A stretch of 64,000 nt of DNA from an uncultured Aquimarina sp. (GTDB lineage Bacteria; Bacteroidota; Bacteroidia; Flavobacteriales; Flavobacteriaceae), in the NCBI GenBank assembly GCA_947498935.1, contig CANMMM010000011.1, forward strand, positions 1 to 64,000, given 5' to 3'. Positions 9,609 to 18,562 of this stretch are shown here, piece by piece. Both the position numbers and the translations under genes were made by a program. The notes under the pieces are model-generated. The model was not told the DNA's origin, made no database searches, and saw nothing but the letters and a program-made list of their open reading frames with translations. The first letter of the stretch is position 1. Each line of letters starts with the position of its first letter.

Positions 9609-12600
9609 TTATTGAACGATCAGTTTTTGGATCATTGTTTTGGTATTTGGTCTTTCTACTTTAAGAATATACATACCTGTTGCCAATCCTAGCACTTTAG
9701 CCGATATATTAGTCGTTTCGGTAGTGATTGGTAGTATAGCTTGTACACTGCCCATGATGGTATAAATGGTGGCTGTGGTCTGCGACATAACTGTACCCGA
9801 TACATTGATCTGAAAATGATCTTTTGTAGGATTAGGGATGATCGCGATTTGCGACACTACTTCTTCGTCTTCTGTACCTATTATTGGCGTTCGTTTTGCC
9901 AAATTCTTGGTCATCTCTGCTACTACTGCATCTCCACAGGTTCCTTCATAAATCTTAACATTACTAAATAAGGAATTAGGGGTATTACCTGCTGCATCTT
10001 GGTCATTGATAAAGACTACTCTATCTGCTGCTCCTGTATAAAAGTCTCCTACGGGGATTACATAGGTCTGAGTTCCCCCTGCATAGTTATCGAAATTAGT
10101 GACTCCATAATTTTGTGTGCCATATACTTTAAAATAAAAATCACTCGATAATTCATTGTCATTTTCGAATCCTACTCCATGAATTTCTCCTTCGGAGGTG
10201 CTACTAAAATCGAATTGAATAACGGTATTTTCAGTTATGGTATAATTGAGTGCGATGTACTTCCAGGTATTATTAGACAAGGACAAAGCGGTACCAGAGG
10301 TATTGATAGAAAAATCTCCGTCACTGTCTTGGTTCGAAAATGGTCTAATCTCAAAATCATTAAAATCCAAGGCTTCACAGGTATCATCGTCATCCCCGCC
10401 TCCATCGGCTTCTGTAATACTTAAGTTATCAATGGCTATATCTCCCTGCCAACTACTTCCTGTTACGACGTTTAATCGTAGTTGTACACTGGTTGCTGCT
10501 GCATACGATATAAGGTCTATAGATGCTGTATTCCAATTAGTACCTTGTGCTCCTGTTCTCGTAAATAATGATACCCACTCTCCTTCATTATCGGTTCTGG
10601 CTTGTAGTGCTAATGTACCTATGGCTGATCCTACCATATGATATTGAAAATTTAACACAGGAGAGGTTAGTGTAGAAAAGTCTAAACATGGTGAATTAAG
10701 AATAGCTCTTTTGCTAGGGTATCCTGTACCATTCCCTGACGCTTCTACATAGATATAAAAGTCTCCATCTATGGCATCGCTAGGTCCTGTTCCGTTTGAT
10801 GGGGTACCATTCGCATCAACTACCCAATCTAGATCATCTCCTGTAGTCGTTTGTGACCATGCTCCTAGTGTTCCTTCGAAACTTTGGGTATAAGGAAATG
10901 TTGCAACATCACCCGTGCATTCATCAGTGGTACCACCACCGCCGCCACCTCCACCATCACATGGATTGGTAAAAGAGACGGTTTGATCTGATTGTCCATT
11001 AGTACCGCCATTGTTATTTTCATTGGCTCCTTGTCCTACGCCACGCTCAGCAAATGCTTTCCAGATAATACAATTGTATTGACCGCCGTACAGATCTTGA
11101 TCTGCTTGTAGAATTCCGTCTCTACCTGATACGAATCCTGGATTATTTGCTGTGTTTTTTAATCCTTCGATGACTAATGCCATGGCTATATTATTTCCTC
11201 CTGTCCCATTATACAAATCAGGATCAAATCCTTCTGCATCAATCAACGCCCATGTCATATCCCATAAAATGGTAGCAAATGCATAGCCTACTCCATGCGG
11301 TCTTGTCAGTCCTCCTATATCTGCATACTCCGTATCATTAATCCCTCTATTGGTAGAGTATCTGGTGGGACGAATTCCTGTACCATCGACTCCTTCTCCT
11401 AATACATAGGTTCCTACTCCTCTTCCATCAGTACCTTTGTCTTCTGGTTTCATAGTAAGCATTAACCCAAACCAATCTGACCAACCTTCTCCCATTTGTT
11501 CTGATCCTCCTAATGTATTGGAAGATGGCCCCCCTACTAATCGAATAGAAATACCATGCCCGTATTCATGTGCTATAATTACATTATCAAAATCTCCATC
11601 TCTATTGGGCTGGGTTCTATTCCATAAAAACATTTGCATTCTAGGATTACGCCCATCTGGTGGGGTCGAAAAATTAGCGTTATTAGTACCTCCTCCATCT
11701 TGTGCATCTGCATTTACGGAATCACTACCTGCTCCACCGTTTCCATAATTATTTTCCTGAAAATTACCGCTCGCTTCATCGAAACCATATTGATACCATA
11801 CATCGTGCATGATATTATTCCAATAAAAAAGATTCGTAGTTGATGCACTTCTATACGTGCTTGGTTGGCTATTTAAGTTTAATGGATAATCAAATTCCAA
11901 GCTAGCACCTCCATCAGGTGCAGCTCCTGTACCATTATTTCCATTACTATCATCTTGCGCCCATACATTATTTCCTCTCGTAATCGTAAATTCTGCTCCA
12001 TTACTCCCGTTGGTATCATGCCATCCATATGGAGATGCCGTAGAATCTGCGGGATCTGTAACAATAGAACGATTTCCCTCATCAGGACTCTCTAATGGAA
12101 CGGCGTATACATTATAGCTATTAGGTGCTAAGGCTAATGTAGTTTCTGTTTTTGCAGTTGTAGACTGCTTTTTGTTGGTATGTATATGCCTGCTATGATT
12201 TGGTGCATCAAAATTACAACTGATCACCCAATCTTCTGAATGTAGTATCTTTCCAGTTTCTACATCTACATTATCATTCCACCAGTGTGTCCCATCTTTT
12301 TGATAGAAACTTACTTTCCATGTGAGGTGTAGCTCATCATTGTGTATGACATATACCTGTGTTACTTCTATAGGTTCTAGTGCTACTGTAGCATCTGTAT
12401 ACGCTATATTCCCATTAGGTTTTCTTTGTATAGCATTCAATCTGGGTGGTTGTAAACTGTGCCTATTCGCTACTTTTTTAATAGCATCTTCGGCAGCAAT
12501 TGATTGCTGGCGAGTTGCTACTTTATCAGCTATATTCTTTGCAAACTGATCAATTTCCCAAGTTACTTGCTTTCCATTCTTTACAGTTAATTTATAAGTA

Positions 12601-12839
12601 GCGTATTGTATCGGAATATTCCGATATAATTGCTGTACATAGACATGCTGTATCGCAGGATTTAATGAAGGAACGACGTCTGTAATCTTCCATTCTGCTA
12701 TATCCTGAGTTGTAAATCCCGATCTAGCTTTTACGTTATTTAAATGCGCAGTAACAATGGCATCCATCCCTGATTGTGCCAATACTATTTGTCCTACAAA
12801 AAAAACAAATAACACCGAATAAAAGTATGCTTTTTTCAT
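9609..12839 (-). CDS. Secreted M36 (fungalysin-type) zinc metallopeptidase with T9SS sorting tail
   Basis: The start is set at the ATG at 12839, which gives a signal peptide (MKKAYFYSVLFVFFVGQIVLAQ) and 1076 residues; the open frame begins 22 codons earlier. A propeptide of the FTP/M36 type (about 30-200) contains VYVQQLYRNIPIQYATYKL. The catalytic domain carries the zinc motif HEYGH (about 424-428) and the third ligand glutamate in GEGWSDWFG (about 450-458). After a glycine-rich linker and a short cysteine-containing stretch, there are two jelly-roll/MAM-like modules (about 640-800 and 820-960) and a C-terminal sorting domain with IIPNPTKDHF. It is predicted to be an exported, propeptide-activated protease for extracellular protein degradation. 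The family assignment is secure. Confidence 0.95.
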   Translation of the reverse strand: MKKAYFYSVLFVFFVGQIVLAQSGMDAIVTAHLNNVKARSGFTTQDIAEWKITDVVPSLNPAIQHVYVQQLYRNIPIQYATYKLTVKNGKQVTWEIDQFAKNIADKVATRQQSIAAEDAIKKVANRHSLQPPRLNAIQRKPNGNIAYTDATVALEPIEVTQVYVIHNDELHLTWKVSFYQKDGTHWWNDNVDVETGKILHSEDWVISCNFDAPNHSRHIHTNKKQSTTAKTETTLALAPNSYNVYAVPLESPDEGNRSIVTDPADSTASPYGWHDTNGSNGAEFTITRGNNVWAQDDSNGNNGTGAAPDGGASLEFDYPLNLNSQPSTYRSASTTNLFYWNNIMHDVWYQYGFDEASGNFQENNYGNGGAGSDSVNADAQDGGGTNNANFSTPPDGRNPRMQMFLWNRTQPNRDGDFDNVIIAHEYGHGISIRLVGGPSSNTLGGSEQMGEGWSDWFGLMLTMKPEDKGTDGRGVGTYVLGEGVDGTGIRPTRYSTNRGINDTEYADIGGLTRPHGVGYAFATILWDMTWALIDAEGFDPDLYNGTGGNNIAMALVIEGLKNTANNPGFVSGRDGILQADQDLYGGQYNCIIWKAFAERGVGQGANENNNGGTNGQSDQTVSFTNPCDGGGGGGGGTTDECTGDVATFPYTQSFEGTLGAWSQTTTGDDLDWVVDANGTPSNGTGPSDAIDGDFYIYVEASGNGTGYPSKRAILNSPCLDFSTLTSPVLNFQYHMVGSAIGTLALQARTDNEGEWVSLFTRTGAQGTNWNTASIDLISYAAATSVQLRLNVVTGSSWQGDIAIDNLSITEADGGGDDDDTCEALDFNDFEIRPFSNQDSDGDFSINTSGTALSLSNNTWKYIALNYTITENTVIQFDFSSTSEGEIHGVGFENDNELSSDFYFKVYGTQNYGVTNFDNYAGGTQTYVIPVGDFYTGAADRVVFINDQDAAGNTPNSLFSNVKIYEGTCGDAVVAEMTKNLAKRTPIIGTEDEEVVSQIAIIPNPTKDHFQINVSGTVMSQTTATIYTIMGSVQAILPITTETTNISAKVLGLATGMYILKVERPNTKTMIQKLIVQ

Positions 12840-13204
12840 GTAATAAGGTTTAAGAGTTATGTTACCTGAAGTTAACGATTTGTTAAACAAAAACCTACAA
12901 TACACATATTCATTAAATTAAAATCACTTACATAACCAAAACTCAACAAATAACTCAACAAAATAAAAACTAACAACCAATAGTTAGTTAACTATTACAA
13001 ACACTAACAACTTGTCAGAATTTTGATCCAAAACAGTAGAAGAAGCATCGTATATTAATATTTTTTTCCCTTAATAATTTTATGGTATTATATTTGATTT
13101 TTTATCAAAAAATCAGGTGTTAGGTGTTTGTTTTTTATTTTTTGTTTACTAGTTAACTTAAAAACATTAAACAAAAATCTCATTTTAGATATACTTGATG
13201 CATA
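12840..13204. other. AT-rich divergent intergenic region
   Basis: This stretch lies between the M36 gene and palindrome B2 and should contain the M36 promoter. Apart from low-complexity A/T runs and repeated AACTCAACAA-like words around 12950-12965, I see nothing specific. Confidence 0.4.
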
Positions 13205-13366
13205 GAAATGGTTTATATTTTTTTCAATTGACTATAAAAACGATCTTTTGCCCCCACTTTTTGCAATTTTTGGGTTTTCGAGTGCTGCTATGCAACAAAA
13301 AAATTAGTGTATTTGGTTACAAAATCTTGCGATGTTCACTAAAATCAAAAAAAAGTAAACCACTTC
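13205..13366 (+). repeat. Family B palindromic element, copy B2
   Basis: It matches B1 along its full length, including CTATAAAAACGATCTTTTGC near the left arm, the core GTGCTGCTATGCAAC, and a right end reading CACTTC. The left terminus has drifted to GAAATGGTTTATA, so terminal pairing is weaker than in B1. It lies about 105 bp upstream of the lipoprotein start at 13471. Confidence 0.85.
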
Positions 13367-13470
13367 ACAAAAAGAAAAACCTGTTGCTATAAAAAATATT
13401 TTTTTTAAGTAGATGACGCAACCTTCATACGATAACTACATCTTCCTAGTAAATCAAATCAATAAAGAAA

Positions 13471-13977
13471 ATGAAACGTATTTTATTTACCTTCATCATT
13501 ATGATATTTGCGATAGGTTGTATATCAAATGATGATTCAGATACAATTGTAGAACCCAACTTAAGTGCTTATGAACCCATCACCTTACTCAGAAGTGATT
13601 TTGAAAATGCTGTAAAAGTAAGTGACCCTATTCCTATAGAAAATTCTGGTAAAATTTATATTAGAGGATCGTATCTATTTATAAATGAAGTACACAAAGG
13701 CTTCCATGTATATGACAATTCCGATCCTAAAGCCCCTGTTGCGTTACGATTTTTAGCTGTTCCAGGAGCTACAGATATTGGTGTGAGAAACGAAGTTATG
13801 TATATCAATCAAGCTACAGACCTGATCGCAGTAGTATATGATACGACTGCTCAGTCACTAAAGGTAACAAAACGGATTCCTAAAATTTTTCCAAAACTAC
13901 GCTCACCAGATGGATTTTTGCCTTTTGATCTAGCCAATAATCAAGTAGTAGTGGGTTGGAAACTTATTAAAAATTAA
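13471..13977 (+). CDS. LVIVD-repeat-type lipoprotein, short
   Basis: The protein has 168 residues. The N-terminus is a lipoprotein signal (FIIMIFAIGC, with the lipid-attachment cysteine near residue 17) followed by an acidic stretch. The segment IYIRGSYLFINEVHKGFHVYDNS has the pattern of LVIVD repeats, beta-strand units common in Bacteroidota surface lipoproteins. It is shorter than the neighbouring gene of the same type and ends soon after its second repeat, so it could be a shortened paralogue. It probably forms an operon with the next gene, 70 bp downstream. No enzymatic function can be assigned. Confidence 0.75.
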   Translation: MKRILFTFIIMIFAIGCISNDDSDTIVEPNLSAYEPITLLRSDFENAVKVSDPIPIENSGKIYIRGSYLFINEVHKGFHVYDNSDPKAPVALRFLAVPGATDIGVRNEVMYINQATDLIAVVYDTTAQSLKVTKRIPKIFPKLRSPDGFLPFDLANNQVVVGWKLIKN

Positions 13978-14047
13978 TTTGAAGCATACTACACTTTATT
14001 CATCATTGTATGATGACTATTCTTAGACTTAAAAAATAATGACACTT

Positions 14048-14797
14048 ATGAAAAAATATATAATCGCCACATTTATTTCTTGTATACTCCTGAGCTGTAA
14101 TGAAGATAGTGCTACTGGTACATCACCTACACAGGATAGCCCTGATGGACAGGGAGGATCATTAGCTACTTTTGCGCTAAAGGGAGACTATTTATATACC
14201 GTAGATCATACAGATCTCACCGTATTTAATATCACAGAAGTACAGGAGCCTGTGCAAGTCAATACCTTATCTGTAGGTTTTGATATCGAGACACTTTTTA
14301 GTTACAAAGATTACTTGTACATCGGTTCTAGAAATGGAATGTTTATTTATGAGCTAAGCAATCCTGAATTTCCAAAAAGACTGGCCGCAGTAGAACATTT
14401 TACCGCCTGTGATCCCGTGGTAGCTAATGATACGCATGCATTCGTAACCTTACACTCAGATACGTTTTGTGGTGGTGCGATCAATCTACTCGAAGTATAT
14501 GATATTACCAATATCACAGCCCCTGTACTGATCAATTCTAGAAATCTAACATTCCCTAGAGGGCTGGGCATCTATAATAATTATCTCATCGTCTGTGATG
14601 ATGAAATCAAGGTATTTGACATCACTGACCCTGCGAATTCTACACTCGTTACCTCTGTGAATCGCGACACCTTTGATGTAATTATCTCTGGAGATTTACT
14701 GTTAGCTATTGGAGAAACAGGTTTGTACCAATATCAATTGGCACCTGATGCTACCAAAGGGTTAAGTATGACTGAGCTGAGTACTATTGCCATATAG
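14048..14797 (+). CDS. LVIVD-repeat lipoprotein
   Basis: The start is taken at the ATG at 14048, so that the lipobox (CILLSC) follows a short basic start; an in-frame ATG at 14039 is the alternative. The protein has 249 residues and several beta-propeller-like repeats with the pattern GDYLYTVDHTDLTVFNI, KDYLYIGSRNGMFIYEL and NNYLIVCDDEIKVFDI. These match LVIVD-type repeats. It is likely anchored to the outer membrane or cell surface. It lies directly behind another lipoprotein of the same type and ends at a bidirectional terminator region. Confidence 0.78.
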   Translation: MKKYIIATFISCILLSCNEDSATGTSPTQDSPDGQGGSLATFALKGDYLYTVDHTDLTVFNITEVQEPVQVNTLSVGFDIETLFSYKDYLYIGSRNGMFIYELSNPEFPKRLAAVEHFTACDPVVANDTHAFVTLHSDTFCGGAINLLEVYDITNITAPVLINSRNLTFPRGLGIYNNYLIVCDDEIKVFDITDPANSTLVTSVNRDTFDVIISGDLLLAIGETGLYQYQLAPDATKGLSMTELSTIAI

Positions 14798-14826
14798 AGT
14801 AGTCATACGATGCTATTCGATAATGG

Positions 14827-14926
14827 AATTTTTAAGTACTGTAGCACACTATACAACAAAAAAATATTGTATTTGCTCACAAAATCTTCTGATGTTCGCT
14901 GAAATCGAAAAAGTATAAATCACCTC
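14827..14926 (+). repeat. Family B element, right-half fragment, copy B3
   Basis: Only the core and right arm remain: CTATACAACAAAAAAATATTG, CACAAAATCTTC, GATGTTCGCTGAAATCG and the end CACCTC. The left arm is missing. It sits directly before the terminator at 14930. Confidence 0.8.
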
Positions 14927-14929
14927 AAT

Positions 14930-14974
14930 AAAAAACCGCCTATATGCGTATCAATACATATAGGCGGTTTTTTT
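14930..14974. terminator. Bidirectional intrinsic terminator
   Basis: ACCGCCTATATG and CATATAGGCGGT form a 12-bp stem with an A-run before and a T-run after. It is placed between the convergent lipoprotein and RNA methyltransferase genes. Confidence 0.9.
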
Positions 14975-14996
14975 ATAATTTCATTTTCAATTGCTT

Positions 14997-16148
14997 CTAC
15001 TGCTCCTTCTTGTTCTGAAACTTTGCTTTTTTACTACCTGCGTACATCTCATATTTAACCAATCTAGACTCTAGCTTACCGTTAAATACTTTTATTTTTC
15101 GAGATGGGCGTAATCCTACATATTTTAAGGCTTCGAGATTAGAAGTAATAAACCAAGCATTAGTAGCTGGATATCCTTGTTTTAGGGTATCACCTATTTG
15201 CTTATAAAATACTTCTTCATCCAATGCCAATCGTTCTCCATACGGAGGATTAAATACCATATGCAAAGGGGCTTCTGTTTCTTTAGTTGTCTCAAAAAAG
15301 TTGTGCTCCTGAATCGAGACAAAATCAGTCAGATTGGCATTCTCTACATTGCGTATCGCCTTTCTTACAGCAGAAGGTGCTTTATCATACCCTATAATCG
15401 AATGTCTAAAATCACGTGTTTTATTCAATGCCGCTGCTTCTATTTTTTCGAATAAATCCATGTCCCAATCCAACCATTTCTCAAAAGCAAATTCTTTTCT
15501 ATTCAGGTTCGCAGGGATATTACAAGCGATCATGGCAGCTTCTATTGCTAATGTACCACTACCACACATGGGATCGATAAAATCGGTAGTACCGTCCCAG
15601 CCAGATAATAGTAATAACCCAGCAGCCAATACTTCATTAATCGGTGCGATATTTGTACTCGTTCTATACCCACGATGGTGTAGTGATCCCCCAGAACTGT
15701 CCAAAGATACCGTGCATACATCTTGCTGAATGTGCAATTGGATGGTCACATCTGGATGTTCTGTATCCACACTAGGGCGCTTTCCTGTTTCTTTCCTAAA
15801 CTTATCTACAATCGCATCTTTAGCTTTTAAGGCTACAAACTGAGAATGTCTAAAAATAGTAGAATTAACAGTGGCATATATCGCTAAAGAATCTTGTACG
15901 TCTAAATAATCCTCCCAATCAATGGATTGTACAAAATCGTACAACTGTTTTTCATTTCTCAGTTTTTTGGTCTGTAATGGTTTTAAAATTTTAAGGGCTG
16001 TACGACAGCATAGATTGGCTTTGTACATAAATCCTGTATCACCAAAAAAACTCACCATCCTATTTCCTATCACTACCTTCTGCGCACCTAGATCTCTTAG
16101 TTCTTTAGCTAATAGCTCTTCAAAACCGTATAAGGTTTTGGCTACCAT
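14997..16148 (-). CDS. THUMP-domain class I SAM methyltransferase, RlmL/RlmK-N-like (23S rRNA m2G type)
   Basis: The preferred start is the ATG at 16148 (MVAKTLYGFEELL), giving 383 residues; the frame extends 19 codons upstream. A THUMP RNA-binding domain occupies residues about 40-160. The methyltransferase domain has motif I DPMCGSGTLAIEAA (about 190-203) and the catalytic motif NPPYGERL (about 300-307), typical of N2-guanine or N6-adenine RNA methyltransferases. Proteins of this family are often annotated as putative N6-adenine-specific DNA methylase, but the THUMP domain points to RNA. It is divergent from the SAM methyltransferase gene, with about 70 bp between starts. Confidence 0.9.
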   Translation of the reverse strand: MVAKTLYGFEELLAKELRDLGAQKVVIGNRMVSFFGDTGFMYKANLCCRTALKILKPLQTKKLRNEKQLYDFVQSIDWEDYLDVQDSLAIYATVNSTIFRHSQFVALKAKDAIVDKFRKETGKRPSVDTEHPDVTIQLHIQQDVCTVSLDSSGGSLHHRGYRTSTNIAPINEVLAAGLLLLSGWDGTTDFIDPMCGSGTLAIEAAMIACNIPANLNRKEFAFEKWLDWDMDLFEKIEAAALNKTRDFRHSIIGYDKAPSAVRKAIRNVENANLTDFVSIQEHNFFETTKETEAPLHMVFNPPYGERLALDEEVFYKQIGDTLKQGYPATNAWFITSNLEALKYVGLRPSRKIKVFNGKLESRLVKYEMYAGSKKAKFQNKKEQ

Positions 16149-16205
16149 TTTAAATGAATTGCTCACTATCTTCCTATTCTCTATTATTAAACGACAAAAA
16201 TACAT

Positions 16206-16213
16206 TAATTTTG
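16206..16213 (+). promoter_or_regulatory. Candidate -7 box (TAATTTTG)
   Basis: This exact match to the Bacteroidota TAnnTTTG -7 consensus lies six bases before the ATG at 16220, which would make the transcript nearly leaderless. No clear -33 element is seen, and such matches are frequent in AT-rich DNA. Confidence 0.4.
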
Positions 16214-16219
16214 CGCTCT

Positions 16220-16951
16220 ATGCTAAAAGATTCTACAATGTGGTACGCATCATGGTTTGATACACCATATTATCATACACTGTACAAAGATAGAGGTCAT
16301 GAAGAAGCGCAGACATTCATGAATAACCTCACTAATTATCTAAATTTAGAACCCTCAGAAACCATTCTCGACCTTGCATGTGGCAAAGGAAGACACAGTA
16401 TATACCTCAATCAATTGGGTTATACGGTTACAGGAGTAGACTTATCTGCTAATAGTATTGAATACGCGAGTCAGTTCGCTAATGAAACGCTGCAATTTCA
16501 TGTACATGATATGTGCAAACCCTATCCAAAGCAATTCGATGCAGTATTCAATCTATTCACCAGTTTTGGGTATTTTGACAATGAAGAAGACAACCTAAAT
16601 ACCATACGCGCCATCCAAGCCAATCTTACCGAAAAAGGATTAGCTGTTATCGATTTTATGAATGCAGCGCATGTAATAGCACATTTAGTACCAGAAGAAA
16701 CCAAAGAAATTGATGGTATTACTTTCTACCTAAAACGATATGTCCAAGACGGCTATATCCACAAAGAGATTAAATTTACAGATCAGGGTAATGACTTTTT
16801 ATTTACCGAAAAAGTAAAAGCCTTACAGCTAGATGATTTTAAAAACTATTTCCAACAAGCTGGGATTGATCTATTAGAGGTATTCGGGAACTATCAATTA
16901 GATTCCTTTAATACCCAAACATCCCCTAGGCTTATTTTAATCTTTAGATAG
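16220..16951 (+). CDS. Class I SAM-dependent methyltransferase
   Basis: The ATG at 16220 (MLKDSTMWYASWFD) is chosen over an upstream ATG, because the family usually begins with a WYxSWFDTxYYHxLYKDR segment. The protein has 243 residues. It shows motif I LDLACGKGRHSIYL (about 50-63), then GVDLSANSIEYA and a NLFTSFGYF motif with SAM-fold spacing. This is a common Bacteroidota family of small-molecule methyltransferases with unknown substrate. The stop codon TAG shares its G with the GTG start of the ZIP gene, so the three downstream genes look like one operon. Confidence 0.87.
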   Translation: MLKDSTMWYASWFDTPYYHTLYKDRGHEEAQTFMNNLTNYLNLEPSETILDLACGKGRHSIYLNQLGYTVTGVDLSANSIEYASQFANETLQFHVHDMCKPYPKQFDAVFNLFTSFGYFDNEEDNLNTIRAIQANLTEKGLAVIDFMNAAHVIAHLVPEETKEIDGITFYLKRYVQDGYIHKEIKFTDQGNDFLFTEKVKALQLDDFKNYFQQAGIDLLEVFGNYQLDSFNTQTSPRLILIFR

Positions 16952-17631
16952 TGTATAACTACCTATTATCCATAGCGGCAGTCTGTATAGGATCGCTTAT
17001 CGTATTAGTATTCAAACCTGCTGATCATCCCAAAAACCTAAAGTTATTACTAGCCTTTAGTGGTGCTTTTTTACTAGCAATTACTATCTTTAATTTGCTC
17101 CCAGAAGTATTCGAAGACCATGAAACCGCTAAACAAACTGGGATGTGGATCATGGTTGGTATCCTCTTCCAGAAAGTACTCGAATATTTTTCTAAAGGTG
17201 CAGAACACGGACATGTGCATTTATCTAAAAAACGAACGCAATTCCCTAAACTACTTGCGGCTAGTCTCTATATTCATTCTATATTAGAAGGATTTCCGAT
17301 ACATCAAACAGAAGGAATACTGATTGGTATTATTGTACATAAAATACCCGTAGCAATGATTCTAGCTACTTTTTTATACCAAACAGCAATTGCCAAAAAA
17401 AAGATATTTCTGTTTCTTTTTCTATTTGCATTAATGACGCCCCTTGGTACTTTTTTTGCTACCCACTTCAGTAGCTTACAACACTATTATAGAGAAATCA
17501 ATGCTTTGGTCATCGGTATTTTTCTACACGTTTCGACTACTATTTTGTTCGAAAGTGACGAAGGACATACCTTCAATATCGCCAAACTATTTGTGATCCT
17601 ACTAGCCACCGCAGTCGCCTATATACTATAA
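16951..17631 (+). CDS. ZIP-family metal transporter
   Basis: The gene starts with GTG overlapping the preceding stop by one base. It encodes 226 residues with about seven to eight hydrophobic helices. ZIP signatures are present: a paired helix motif HSILEGFPI (about 110-118) and HKIPVAMIL (about 130-138), whose histidines and glutamate form the metal site, plus ILFES near the end. The cytoplasmic loop has a short histidine-containing stretch (EHGHVHL). It likely transports zinc or another divalent cation across the inner membrane. It is shorter than many ZIPs but in the range of bacterial members. Confidence 0.86.
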   Translation: MYNYLLSIAAVCIGSLIVLVFKPADHPKNLKLLLAFSGAFLLAITIFNLLPEVFEDHETAKQTGMWIMVGILFQKVLEYFSKGAEHGHVHLSKKRTQFPKLLAASLYIHSILEGFPIHQTEGILIGIIVHKIPVAMILATFLYQTAIAKKKIFLFLFLFALMTPLGTFFATHFSSLQHYYREINALVIGIFLHVSTTILFESDEGHTFNIAKLFVILLATAVAYIL

Positions 17632-17634
17632 GTT

Positions 17635-18063
17635 ATGTTCTCTAGAGAAGAATCAAAGAAAATACGACAAGAATTCTGGACTACCTTTGGTCAGCAATAT
17701 CCGCGCAAATGGCTTTTGTACAATACCAAGATCAAAGATGTTACGCTTAAATTTACTTTTACCACCAAAAAAGCGCAGGTATCCATAGATATCGAGCCCG
17801 AAGATACAGTCATAAAAACCTATTATTACGAAAAACTGCAAAGTCTACAAAACATACTCCTCACAGACTATTTGCCTAATTGTATTTTTGATGCTGCCTA
17901 CGAATTGGATAATGGAAAAATAATAGCTCGTATCTACACAGAGCTACCCAATGTGTGTATTCATAACCGAAAAACATGGGAAGCCACCATGGAATTTCTG
18001 TACAACCAAATGGATCAATTAGAGCAGTTTTTCTTAGAATACAAAGATTTCATTGATGATTGA
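17635..18063 (+). CDS. DUF4268 protein
   Basis: The protein has 142 residues and starts three bases after the ZIP stop, so it is probably co-transcribed. The sequence EESKKIRQEFWTTFGQQY, a central beta-rich stretch (KFTFTTKKAQVSIDIEP) and a C-terminal helix (WEATMEFLYNQMDQLEQFF) match the pattern of DUF4268 proteins, some of which are related to nuclease-associated modules. It has no signal peptide and is cytoplasmic. Function is unknown. The stop is followed by repeat elements B4 and A2. Confidence 0.75.
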   Translation: MFSREESKKIRQEFWTTFGQQYPRKWLLYNTKIKDVTLKFTFTTKKAQVSIDIEPEDTVIKTYYYEKLQSLQNILLTDYLPNCIFDAAYELDNGKIIARIYTELPNVCIHNRKTWEATMEFLYNQMDQLEQFFLEYKDFIDD

Positions 18064-18086
18064 TATTTCCCTCATATACACATCAG

Positions 18087-18149
18087 GAAATGATCTCTAC
18101 TTTTGACAATTTGCTATAAAGCTGACATCAAAAAAGTACACCCCACTTC
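18087..18149 (+). repeat. Family B element, internally deleted form, copy B4
   Basis: Only 63 bp remain: a left arm GAAATGATCTCTACTTTT, the word CAATTTGCTATAAA, and a right arm ending CCACTTC. The centre of the palindrome is missing, leaving a short hairpin. Confidence 0.75.
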
Positions 18150-18205
18150 CTTGTACTTAAAAGATAGTTTTTACACCTAAATCATCTTAACTCTTTAGTT
18201 TTTGA

Positions 18206-18294
18206 GGGCGTTACCCAAGGGTCGGGCTATCCGTTCCAATTCCTCGCACTTCCTATCGTCAGGCTGTGGGATTTCCTCTACTATCCCTAACGCA
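18206..18294 (+). repeat. Family A hairpin element, copy A2 (second subtype)
   Basis: The element begins GGGCGTTACC and ends CCCTAACGC. The middle differs from A1: AATTCCTCGCAC opposite GGCTGTGGGATT instead of T/A-rich arms. The conserved block GGGTCGGGCTATCCG is present. It lies 143 bp downstream of the DUF4268 stop, on the same strand. Confidence 0.85.
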
Positions 18295-18531
18295 AGTAAA
18301 CCGTTATTCATCATTAATCCCTCATTACTATAGCAGTACATCATCGATGTGCTATCGAAAAAAACTGTCCCCTTACGCTTCTGTAATCATATATTCCAAA
18401 AAATAAGCTATAACCAACTTTTAAACCATCATAAGTAGAAAAAACCTACATATATTTAGTTAAAAAATTAAAAAAAGTAGTGTTTTACCATAATAATTGT
18501 GTATTTAATCCGTTTTTTGAGATATTTTAAA

Positions 18532-18539
18532 TATATTTG
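18532..18539 (+). promoter_or_regulatory. Candidate -7 box (TATATTTG) for the hybrid kinase
   Basis: This is an exact TAnnTTTG match, 23 nt before the ATG at 18563. A TTTG lies upstream at 18516, but its spacing is shorter than usual. The position relative to the start is good. Confidence 0.5.
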
Positions 18540-18562
18540 AATGCCCCAAAATCTAATACACA

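Noticed and set aside
13195..13392. 65-codon plus-strand frame
   Set aside because: It lies within palindrome B2; its peptide mirrors other B copies.
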